This document shows, in pieces, positions 32,554 through 39,029 of a DNA stretch of 39,029 nt (positions within the stretch are counted from its first letter, which is position 1; the number at the start of each line of letters is the position of its first letter). The stretch is from Patescibacteria group bacterium (GTDB lineage Bacteria; Patescibacteriota; Minisyncoccia; RBG-13-40-8-A): NCBI GenBank assembly GCA_022705575.1, contig JAKJED010000006.1:1-39029 (forward strand), written 5' to 3'. The translations under genes were made by a program, and so were the position numbers. The notes under the pieces were generated by a model, which had not been told where the DNA came from, ran no database searches, and saw only the letters and a program-made list of their open reading frames with translations.

Positions 32554-34653
32554 TTAAATTTTTAATTTAAATTCTTTTCTTTCTCTGAATTCTTGTTGTT
32601 TTCCTCTGTTCCATTGAGTAATCGGTCTGATATAGCCGACAATTCTTGAATAAACCTCGCATGGTTGCTCAATAATACATTGGGGACAAGTAAAATGTTC
32701 TCCTGAAATATAACCATGCGTCGGACAAATGCTGAATGTCGGAGTAATAGTAAAATATGGCAAATGAAACTTGGTAAATACTTTTTTAATTAATTTTTTT
32801 ACTGTTTCGTTATCAGAAATTTTTTCGCCAATAAATCCGTGCAAAACCGTCCCGCCAGTATATTTGGTCTGTAAGGCGTCCTGTATTTTTATTGCTTCAA
32901 ATAAGTCATCGGTATAATCAACCGGCAACTGCGTTGAATTGGTATAATATGATTCACCATTACCAGCAGTAATAATATCAGGATATTTTTTTCTGTCCAT
33001 TTTTGCTAAACGATACGAAGTACCCTCTCCCGGCGACGCTTCTAAATTATACATATTCCCGGTTGTTTCTTGATAATTTTTCATTCTTTCACGCATAAAT
33101 TCCAATATTTCAATTGCAAATTTTCTCCCTCCGGGACTGGCGATATCTTTTTTCATAAAATTTAAAAGTGCTTCATTCATACCAATCAACCCAATGGTTG
33201 AAAAATGGTTTCCCCAATAACTACCACGCATTTTTTTTACGCCCTCCAAATAAAATTTTGCATAAGGATATAATCCTTTTTCAGTAAAAGTTTCTATGGT
33301 TTTTCTTTTTATTTCCAAGGAATCTTTTGCCAAATCCATTAATTGTTTCAAGCGATTGATAAATTGTTCTTTGGTTTTAGAAAGATAACCAATTCTTGGC
33401 ATATTAATTGTTACCACACCAATCGAACCAGTAAGTGGCGAAGCGCCAAACAATCCTCCTCCTCTTTTATATAATTCTCGATTATCAAGACGTAAACGAC
33501 AACACATTGATCTTGCATCCTCCGGACTCATCTCGCTATTGATAAAATTAGCAAAATATGGAATTCCATATTTTGCCGTCATTTCCCAAACCGAATCTAA
33601 TACTGGGTTGTTCCATTGAAAATTTTTCGTGATATTATATGTCGGAATCGGAAAAGTGAAAACCCTTCCGGTTGCATCTCCTTCCGCCATAAGTTCGGCA
33701 AATGCTTTATTTAACAAATCCATTTCTGTCTGAAATTCTTTGTAAGTTTCTTTCTGCGGTTTCCCACCAATAATTACAGGATTATCTTTCATATTATTCG
33801 GAACCACTAAGTCCATAGTGATGTTTGTAAACGGCGTCTGAAATCCTACGCGTGTCGGGACATTACACCCAAACAAAAATTCCTGCAAACACTGTTTAAC
33901 TTGTTTATAGTCAAGATTGTCGTAACGAATAAAGGGAGCTAACAATGTATCGAAATTAGAGAATGCTTCTGCTCCTGCTGTTTCGCCTTGCAATGTATAG
34001 AAAAAATTTACAATATGATTTAATGCTGTACGAAAATGCTTTGCTGGTTTTGTTTCAATTTTCCCAGAAACACCTTTAAATCCTTTTATTAATAAATCTG
34101 TCAAATCCCATCCACAACAATATGGCGCAAGATAACCCAAATCATGAATATGAAAATCTCCAGATTGTACTGCTTCGCGTATTTCTTGAGGATAAACTTT
34201 ATTCAACCAATAAATTTTTGTGATTGAACTTGAAGTATAGTCATGAAGCCCCTGTAAAGAATAATTCATATTACTGTTTTCGTGTACTTGCCAATCAAGT
34301 TCTTCAACATAACTGCTTACCATGTCTACCGTTTCTTTGGTTGCTTGTTCAATTTCTCGAATTTTTCTTCGTTGTTCGCGATATAAAATATATGAACGTG
34401 CGGTTTCAGCATAATCAGCAAGAATTAAAACTTCTTCAACTAAATCCTGAATTTCTTCTACTGTGGGAATATAATTTTTTTTAAATCTTTTATTTAAAAA
34501 AACTATCGCCTTATCAGATAGTTTTTTGGCAACGCCTCGCCCCCCTTCATTGGTGGCCGTTAATGCTTTAAAAATCGCTTCGGTAATTTTTTCCTGATTA
34601 AAATCAACAATTCTTCCGTCTCTTTTTTTTATTTGCGTAAATTTATTTTTCAT
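32554..34653 (-). CDS. nrdD: Anaerobic ribonucleoside-triphosphate reductase (class III)
   Basis: Makes dNTPs from NTPs without oxygen. N-terminal ATP-cone (KRDGRIVDFNQEKITEAIFKA to ARSYILYREQRRKIRE, about residues 8-100) for allosteric control, the large catalytic barrel, a C-terminal zinc site (CPTHGYISGEHFTCPQC) and the glycyl radical region RIVGY (Gly673) with QWNRGKQQEF. 699 aa, full length. I use the ATG at 34653; a TTG two codons upstream is possible. Paired with nrdG. A sigma-70-like promoter overlaps the ftsZ terminator upstream. Indicates an anaerobic or facultative lifestyle. Confidence 0.96.
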   Translation of the reverse strand: MKNKFTQIKKRDGRIVDFNQEKITEAIFKALTATNEGGRGVAKKLSDKAIVFLNKRFKKNYIPTVEEIQDLVEEVLILADYAETARSYILYREQRRKIREIEQATKETVDMVSSYVEELDWQVHENSNMNYSLQGLHDYTSSSITKIYWLNKVYPQEIREAVQSGDFHIHDLGYLAPYCCGWDLTDLLIKGFKGVSGKIETKPAKHFRTALNHIVNFFYTLQGETAGAEAFSNFDTLLAPFIRYDNLDYKQVKQCLQEFLFGCNVPTRVGFQTPFTNITMDLVVPNNMKDNPVIIGGKPQKETYKEFQTEMDLLNKAFAELMAEGDATGRVFTFPIPTYNITKNFQWNNPVLDSVWEMTAKYGIPYFANFINSEMSPEDARSMCCRLRLDNRELYKRGGGLFGASPLTGSIGVVTINMPRIGYLSKTKEQFINRLKQLMDLAKDSLEIKRKTIETFTEKGLYPYAKFYLEGVKKMRGSYWGNHFSTIGLIGMNEALLNFMKKDIASPGGRKFAIEILEFMRERMKNYQETTGNMYNLEASPGEGTSYRLAKMDRKKYPDIITAGNGESYYTNSTQLPVDYTDDLFEAIKIQDALQTKYTGGTVLHGFIGEKISDNETVKKLIKKVFTKFHLPYFTITPTFSICPTHGYISGEHFTCPQCIIEQPCEVYSRIVGYIRPITQWNRGKQQEFRERKEFKLKI

Positions 34654-34741
34654 AATCAATACTTAATAAACGACATAAAATATTATTATAGCTTTTTAAA
34701 AATTAAAAAATAAAAAATGATTCAATATTTAATTTTAAACA

Positions 34742-34770
34742 ATTTTAAAAACCAGGTCAACTAATGTCAA
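34742..34770 (-). promoter_or_regulatory. Candidate nrdD promoter overlapping the ftsZ terminator
   Basis: Minus strand TTGACA (34770-34765), 17 bp, TAAAAT (34747-34742), giving a start near 34735 and a leader of about 80 nt. The -35 is in the terminator stem and the -10 is right after its T-run. No NrdR box recognised in the leader. Confidence 0.5.
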
Positions 34771-34774
34771 CCTG
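34746..34774 (-). terminator. Intrinsic terminator after ftsZ
   Basis: CAGGT-UGAC-auua-GUUG-ACCUG on the minus strand, 9 bp with two G-U pairs, then G and TTTTT. The rest of the 152-bp gap is AT-rich with no ORF. Confidence 0.65.
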
Positions 34775-34811
34775 TTTTCAAAAACATGTCTGCTTATTAA
34801 AATTTATAAAT

Positions 34812-35963
34812 CTATTTCCCTTTTTTACGAATGAAAGTGGGTATATCCCATTCGTCATCATTATCATCTGCCAATGGACTTTTATATGTTGTCTGATTGT
34901 TGTCTTTTTTGGTGTCCCGACTAACTACTTTTTTTCTTTCAATTTCCATAACCGGCGCTACGGTTTCCGATTCCAAAACTAATTGATTTGAATTATAACT
35001 GCTCCCGTTGTGACTAAACCCTGTTGCAATAACAGTAATTTTTATTTCTCCTTTTTTAATTTTATCATCAATTACTGCGCCAAAAATAACTTTTGCGTCT
35101 TTATCTGCCGATTCAGTAATAACTTTTGCCGCTTCCGCAACTTCAATCATCCCCAAATCCGAACCACCGGTAACATTAAATAAAACTCCTTTTGCTCCTT
35201 CAATAGAAAATTCCAATAACGGAGAACTAATTGCCGCTTTTGCTGCTTCAATTGCCCTATCTTCGCCAGTTGAACGCCCGATACCCATAATTGCCGGACC
35301 AGAATTTTCCATAATTGTTTTAATGTCCGCAAAATCAAGATTAACAATACCCGGATAAATAATCAAATCTGAAATCCCCTGCACCGCCTGCCTTAAAACA
35401 TCATCAACAATCCCAAACGCATTTAAAAGAGAAATTTTTTTATCAATAACGCTTAAAAGTCGATCGTTGGGAATAACTATAATTGTGTCTACTTTTTGTT
35501 TCAGTTCTGTCAATGCGTCTTCAGCAATTTTCATTCTTTGTGTGCCCTCAAATGAAAAAGGTTTAGTAACAACGGCTACAGTTAATGCTCCCGTCTCTTT
35601 GGCAAGTTCTGCCACAATAGACGAGGCGCCCGAACCAGTACCTCCGCCCAAGCCACAGGTTATAAAAACCATATCTGAACCGCGAAGTGTTTGCTGAATT
35701 TCTTCTTTGTTTTCTTCTGCTGCGCGTTTACCAATTTCCGGATTCATTCCTGCGCCCATTCCACGAGTCAAAGCTTTTCCAATATGAATTTTGTGTTGCG
35801 CTTTATTATTATGTAGCGCCTGCACATCAGTATTAATCGCAACAAAATCAACGCCTTTGATTCCGCAAGACATCATTCGACTAATGGCATTCCCTCCGCT
35901 TCCACCAACGCCCACAACTTTAATGCGAGCAAATGTTTCAATTTCTGGTTTAATTTGAGGCAT
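34812..35963 (-). CDS. ftsZ: Cell division protein FtsZ
   Basis: Tubulin-like GTPase that forms the division ring. VVGVGGSGGNAISRM, NTDVQAL, and the tubulin signature GGGTGSG (residues 106-112). The T7 loop NLDFADIKTIM is present. The C-terminal tail ends DEWDIPTFIRKKGK, the FtsA-binding peptide. 383 aa, normal. 39 bp downstream of ftsA. Confidence 0.98.
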   Translation of the reverse strand: MPQIKPEIETFARIKVVGVGGSGGNAISRMMSCGIKGVDFVAINTDVQALHNNKAQHKIHIGKALTRGMGAGMNPEIGKRAAEENKEEIQQTLRGSDMVFITCGLGGGTGSGASSIVAELAKETGALTVAVVTKPFSFEGTQRMKIAEDALTELKQKVDTIIVIPNDRLLSVIDKKISLLNAFGIVDDVLRQAVQGISDLIIYPGIVNLDFADIKTIMENSGPAIMGIGRSTGEDRAIEAAKAAISSPLLEFSIEGAKGVLFNVTGGSDLGMIEVAEAAKVITESADKDAKVIFGAVIDDKIKKGEIKITVIATGFSHNGSSYNSNQLVLESETVAPVMEIERKKVVSRDTKKDNNQTTYKSPLADDNDDEWDIPTFIRKKGK

Positions 35964-36002
35964 ATATTTGTAAATCTATCCTATCGCTAAAATATTTTTT
36001 AG

Positions 36003-37229
36003 TCAATACGGATTAAAAGTTCTTAAAATTTTTCTAAAAAATCCAATTGCTCTTTTCGGAGAAGAAACAACTGATGTGTGATTTTCCGATGCATACTTTA
36101 TTAATCCCACCGCAGTAGCAAACGCAGGATCATCAACTTTATCAATTAATCCGTCTATATCCTGCGAACATCCAATTTGAACATTTAATTTTAATTTATT
36201 TTTAGCCGCATCAATAATTCCCGGAATTTTTGAACCTCCGCCGATTAACACAACCCCCGAAGGCAATTTTCTTTCTTTGCCGATTTTTCTTAGTTCTCTA
36301 TTTACCAATTCAAAAATTTCATCTATTCTTGCTTCAATTATTTTCGACATTTCTTTACGATTTACTACCCCTTCCTCGCTTTCATCTATTTTCGATAAAT
36401 CAATTACGTCTTTCTTGTTGACTTCTTCTGGTATACAATTTCCGTAGGCAATCTTAATTTTTTCCGCAACTTCCGGACTTGTCTGAAGTCCAATTGCTAT
36501 ATCATATGTAATATGCGCCGAACCAATTGGAAGAATTTGAACATCTAATAATTTTCCTTCTTCATAAATAGCCATACCGGTGGTTCCGGCCCCCAGATCT
36601 AAAACCAAAACTCCTAATTCTTTCTGTTTTTTAGATAGTACTGCACTTGCTCCGGCTAAAATATTTAAAACTAATGCTTCTGGTTCAATTTTATTCAAAG
36701 TTAAACATTTTCTTAGATTTTTCAAATGTTGCGCCTGACCCTCGATGATTAAAGTATCAACTTCCAATCTTACACCGTTCATTCCTCTTGGGTCTTGAAT
36801 TCCTTCTTGTCCATCAAGATTAAATTCCCTTTGAATAACATCTAATATTTCTTTATTCGGACCCAATGAAACTGCTGACGCATTATTTGCCGCCCGCACA
36901 ACATCATCATCTGAAACCTCTTCGTCTGCACGAGATACAGCGGCAATACCTTTGCTGTTTTTTGCCTTGATATGACTTCCTCCAACAGCGACATACGCTT
37001 TATCAATTGAATTCCCGATCATTCGTTCGGCCTGTTCAACAGATTTTTTAATACTTTTTGTCATTTCTTCGATATCAACAACAACCCCCTTTCTCATTCC
37101 AAAAGAGACACTTTCACCAATTCCGATTATTTTTAACTTCGCGTCTTCTTTTAATCTCATAGAAGCCGCCACTGTTCTTACTCTGCTTGTGCCGACATCC
37201 AAGCCGACTATAATTTGATTTCTTGCCAT
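36003..37229 (-). CDS. ftsA: Cell division protein FtsA
   Basis: Actin-like membrane tether of the FtsZ ring. IIVGLDVGTSRVRTV (phosphate 1), VAVGGSHIKAKNSKG in the 1C domain, VLDLGAGTTGMAIYEEGKL (phosphate 2) and GVVLIGGGSKIPGI (adenosine motif). The C-terminus is short and amphipathic (IGFFRKILRTFNPY), a likely membrane-targeting helix. 408 aa from MARNQIIVG; a Met four codons upstream is also possible, and both have GGAGG-like sequence in front. Standard ftsA-ftsZ pair. Confidence 0.95.
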   Translation of the reverse strand: MARNQIIVGLDVGTSRVRTVAASMRLKEDAKLKIIGIGESVSFGMRKGVVVDIEEMTKSIKKSVEQAERMIGNSIDKAYVAVGGSHIKAKNSKGIAAVSRADEEVSDDDVVRAANNASAVSLGPNKEILDVIQREFNLDGQEGIQDPRGMNGVRLEVDTLIIEGQAQHLKNLRKCLTLNKIEPEALVLNILAGASAVLSKKQKELGVLVLDLGAGTTGMAIYEEGKLLDVQILPIGSAHITYDIAIGLQTSPEVAEKIKIAYGNCIPEEVNKKDVIDLSKIDESEEGVVNRKEMSKIIEARIDEIFELVNRELRKIGKERKLPSGVVLIGGGSKIPGIIDAAKNKLKLNVQIGCSQDIDGLIDKVDDPAFATAVGLIKYASENHTSVVSSPKRAIGFFRKILRTFNPY

Positions 37230-37277
37230 ATTCCTCCTCATTTACTCCTACCAAATTTCGCTTTAAACAAATTCATT

Positions 37278-37730
37278 CTACGAAATTTTAAAAAAGGGGT
37301 AAAATTTTAATTCTTTTAAAATTTTATTCTGTTTTTTAAACATTTTATCTCTCATTTTTTTTGTTTCGTCATCATATCCCGCTAAATGCAGTATACCATG
37401 AAGCAATAATATTCCCAATTCTTCTTTCAGTAAGTGATTTAATTCTTTTGCTTGCTTTTTGGCTTGATTTAAACAAATAATAATTTCTCCCTGACCACCA
37501 AATTGAAGACCATAATCAAATGTTAAAACATCGGTCATATAATTATGTTTTTTATATTGCTTATTCAAAATAACCATTTTTTTTTCATCAACAATCGCTA
37601 CGCTTAATTCTGAAAATTTCTTTAAAATTTTCGTCTCAAACTTGTCGAAGGATAAAATTTTTTTTGCAAATTTCTCTAAAAACTTCAAATCAATCTTGTC
37701 TTTTGTTGAATTATTTATTTCAATTTTCAT
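37278..37730 (-). CDS. ybeY: Endoribonuclease YbeY (16S rRNA maturation) with altered metal ligand
   Basis: Metal-dependent RNase for 16S rRNA 3'-end processing and ribosome quality control. The family motif is visible as HGILHLAGYDD (residues 111-121): His111 and His115 are kept but the third ligand, normally His in GYDH, is Asp121. YMTDVLTFDYG is the other conserved part. 150 aa. I start at 37730, where ATG overlaps the TAA stop of the upstream Cys-rich gene (TAATG), so the two are translationally coupled. Upstream of ftsA. Confidence 0.92.
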   Translation of the reverse strand: MKIEINNSTKDKIDLKFLEKFAKKILSFDKFETKILKKFSELSVAIVDEKKMVILNKQYKKHNYMTDVLTFDYGLQFGGQGEIIICLNQAKKQAKELNHLLKEELGILLLHGILHLAGYDDETKKMRDKMFKKQNKILKELKFYPFFKIS

Positions 37731-38029
37731 TATTGTTCGCAATCTTGCGGACAAGTTATTTTTGTTTCCGCGCAAGGACAGCCAACCGCTGAACAAACAA
37801 TTTCTTGACAGGTTCCATCTCCGCATTTATCAACACAATTTCTTAACAATTCCGGACATTCAGCAAATTTACAATTTGGTCCAGTGCGTCCAACATATGA
37901 ACTATCGGGACATTGTTTCATCTCCATTGTGCACACTTTATTTTCAGCTTTATGATCAATAACAGCATACCAAATCCAGGACACAATAATTAATACCACC
38001 AATATTGCTAAAATAATTAATAATATTTT
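37711..38029. repeat. Direct repeat, copy 1 (period 1000 bp)
   Basis: Identical to 38711-39029 except 37903 T versus 38903 C. It begins inside ybeY (first 20 nt of that gene) and covers the Cys-rich gene. The second copy runs off the window. Confidence 0.95.
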
Positions 38030-38035
38030 TTTCAT
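37730..38035 (-). CDS. Small membrane-anchored Cys-rich protein, copy 1
   Basis: 101 aa. One N-terminal membrane segment (about residues 4-27, LLIILAILVVLIIVSWIWY) then an outside domain with 12 Cys in about 68 residues. Two submotifs: QCPDSSYVGRTGPNCKFAECP, and CGDGTCQE ... CPCAETKITCPQDC, the latter of the CGDGxC...CPxDC type seen in many secreted disulfide-rich repeats. I recognise the first submotif as recurrent in Patescibacteria proteins but know no function. Start overlaps the previous gene by ATGA and its stop overlaps the ybeY start. Confidence 0.75.
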   Translation of the reverse strand: MKKILLIILAILVVLIIVSWIWYAVIDHKAENKVCTMEMKQCPDSSYVGRTGPNCKFAECPELLRNCVDKCGDGTCQEIVCSAVGCPCAETKITCPQDCEQ

Positions 38036-38367
38036 ATATTTGCGGCGTAATTGAACGCTAAAAAGTAATTATTAAAATTTACATCGGTTGATTTATAAAC
38101 ATTATCAAAATAGAAATAATCAGCCAAAAATTCTCGCAATCTCAATAATTCATTTAATCTATATTTTTGTTGATTTTTCTTATCTTGAATTGTTAAGTCC
38201 AACAGCTCTAATGCTCTATCGACCGCCATCATACTATATTCTTTGTTTCTTTCGCGCCAATTAATCGCTCTGATTACCTCACTACCAACATTTGCCATTT
38301 GCTGAAAAAAATTAAATTCGTTCCATCTGCCATTTGCCAATTCTTTGTGTTGGTAATTTAGATTCAT
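38032..38367 (-). CDS. Conserved-looking small helical protein
   Basis: 111 aa, predicted all-helical: YQHKELANGRWNEFNFFQQM, then RERNKEYSMMAVDRALELLDLTI, then RLNELLRLREFLADYFYF. No signal or membrane segment. Proteins with this pattern (GRWNE...FFxQMANVGSEV...RAINW) are frequent in CPR genomes and are called hypothetical. It is linked by ATGA overlaps to the DUF5674-like gene before it and to the Cys-rich gene after it. It may form a pair with the first; a toxin-antitoxin or RNA-related role is only a guess. Confidence 0.75.
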   Translation of the reverse strand: MNLNYQHKELANGRWNEFNFFQQMANVGSEVIRAINWRERNKEYSMMAVDRALELLDLTIQDKKNQQKYRLNELLRLREFLADYFYFDNVYKSTDVNFNNYFLAFNYAANI

Positions 38368-38708
38368 ACTTTTACAAATTTATTTATAATTTGAATTATT
38401 TTTTCTTGTATTTGCTTATTTTCTACGCCACGCGTTCGACAATCCAATAACGGTTTCAGGTTTATCATTGAATCAAACTCAATCCAATTATCTTGACCAA
38501 ACATTTCGGGATAAATGTTTATACCCCAAGTATTTTCATATTTTGAACCACTTTCAATCAGTACCCCTTGCTCATCCGAATGTAATTCTCCGCCCACAAC
38601 TATAATTTCTCTTTCTACATCAACAACCACCTTAACCAAACCCCCAAACATTTTTTTGGACATCTCTTTCAATTCATCGATTGTAATTTTGTCTTCAACA
38701 ATTTTCAT
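38364..38708 (-). CDS. DUF5674-like small protein
   Basis: 114 aa, soluble alpha/beta. KKMFGGLVKVVVDVEREIIVVGGELHSDEQ, GSKYENTWGINIYPEMFG and EFDSMINLKPLLDCRTRGVEN match my memory of the DUF5674 family, of unknown function. The TGA stop overlaps the ATG of the helical gene. Its start lies 2 bp from the edge of the 1000-bp repeat unit, next to a leftover copy of the ybeY start. Confidence 0.7.
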   Translation of the reverse strand: MKIVEDKITIDELKEMSKKMFGGLVKVVVDVEREIIVVGGELHSDEQGVLIESGSKYENTWGINIYPEMFGQDNWIEFDSMINLKPLLDCRTRGVENKQIQEKIIQIINKFVKV

Positions 38709-38710
38709 GT

Positions 38711-39029
38711 TTATTTATTTCAATTTTCATTATTGTTCGCAATCTTGCGGACAAGTTATTTTTGTTTCCGCGCAAGGACAGCCAACCGCTGAACAAACAA
38801 TTTCTTGACAGGTTCCATCTCCGCATTTATCAACACAATTTCTTAACAATTCCGGACATTCAGCAAATTTACAATTTGGTCCAGTGCGTCCAACATATGA
38901 ACCATCGGGACATTGTTTCATCTCCATTGTGCACACTTTATTTTCAGCTTTATGATCAATAACAGCATACCAAATCCAGGACACAATAATTAATACCACC
39001 AATATTGCTAAAATAATTAATAATATTTT
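38711..39029. repeat. Direct repeat, copy 2 (truncated by window end)
   Basis: 319 bp identical to 37711-38029 with one difference (38903). It carries the first 20 nt of ybeY as a dead fragment followed by a second Cys-rich gene. Confidence 0.95.
38730..39029 (-). CDS. Small membrane-anchored Cys-rich protein, copy 2 (start beyond window)
   Basis: Second copy of the 101-aa protein, with Gly in place of Ser in QCPDGSYVGRTG. All 12 Cys are kept. The start codon would be at about 39035, six bases past the edge. No intact ybeY follows; only its first few codons do. Confidence 0.75.
   Translation of the reverse strand, partial: KILLIILAILVVLIIVSWIWYAVIDHKAENKVCTMEMKQCPDGSYVGRTGPNCKFAECPELLRNCVDKCGDGTCQEIVCSAVGCPCAETKITCPQDCEQ

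Noticed and set aside
37711-39029. Insertion sequence as the cause of the 1-kb repeat
   Set aside because: No transposase or terminal inverted repeats are visible in the unit; tandem duplication or assembly effect fits better.
1-39029. CRISPR array
   Set aside because: No regularly spaced direct repeats; the recurrent sequences are hairpins at scattered sites.

Overview
The window looks like a low-GC (about one third G+C) piece of a Candidate Phyla Radiation / Patescibacteria genome, most likely parcubacterial. The evidence is indirect. A complete S10-spc ribosomal cluster lacks rpmD (uL30) between rpsE and rplO, as described for CPR bacteria. ComEC is split into a membrane ORF and a metallo-beta-lactamase ORF. 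Genes are short and tightly packed, most lack a clear Shine-Dalgarno, and small Cys-rich anchored proteins are present. TGA is used as an ordinary stop (adk, rplC and two small genes), so the UGA-Gly code of Gracilibacteria/Absconditabacteria is not used. No rRNA or CRISPR is present; there is one tRNA, and RNase P RNA.

Layout, almost all on the minus strand. 1-3.3 kb: an IS200-like REP-type transposase, a GT4 glycosyltransferase and a polyprenyl-phosphate sugar transferase (surface polysaccharide). 3.3-7.9 kb: rnpB, an RNase HI, recJ, pgk and tpiA. 7.9-10.2 kb: pilin-like protein, GalT-like uridylyltransferase and a family 2 glycosyltransferase. 10.2-27 kb: the str-S10-spc superoperon (rpsL, rpsG, fusA, tuf, rpsJ ... 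secY, adk, map), starting at a TTGACA/TATTGT promoter with an attenuator-like leader and ending at a strong hairpin terminator. 27-31.8 kb: M50 protease, rpmB and tRNA-Pro (both plus strand), mscL, the two ComEC parts separated by a small SD-led ORF and a second, stop-interrupted transposase, then a small zinc-finger ORF. 31.8-39 kb: nrdD-nrdG (anaerobic ribonucleotide reductase), ftsA-ftsZ, ybeY, and a coupled string of small genes lying inside an approximately 1 kb repeat that runs off the right edge.

The most interesting theme is invasion by small palindromes. Both transposase genes carry a copy-specific hairpin in their flank and again inside the coding sequence at the equivalent codon position. 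A 55-bp three-way-junction palindrome lies in frame in nrdG. A repeat family has one copy before adk and one in frame in rpsE. This resembles the logic of Rickettsia palindromic elements plus REP/TnpA systems and is the best candidate for an undescribed system here. Other points: a consensus promoter feeding straight into a terminator (a roughly 53-nt RNA), several genes with TATAAT exactly six bases before ATG (probable leaderless mRNAs), and a candidate two-gene module (DUF5674-like plus a helical protein) translationally coupled to a Cys-rich membrane protein and ybeY. There is no gene-free stretch above 300 bp except 3276-3797, which holds rnpB with its terminator and promoter.
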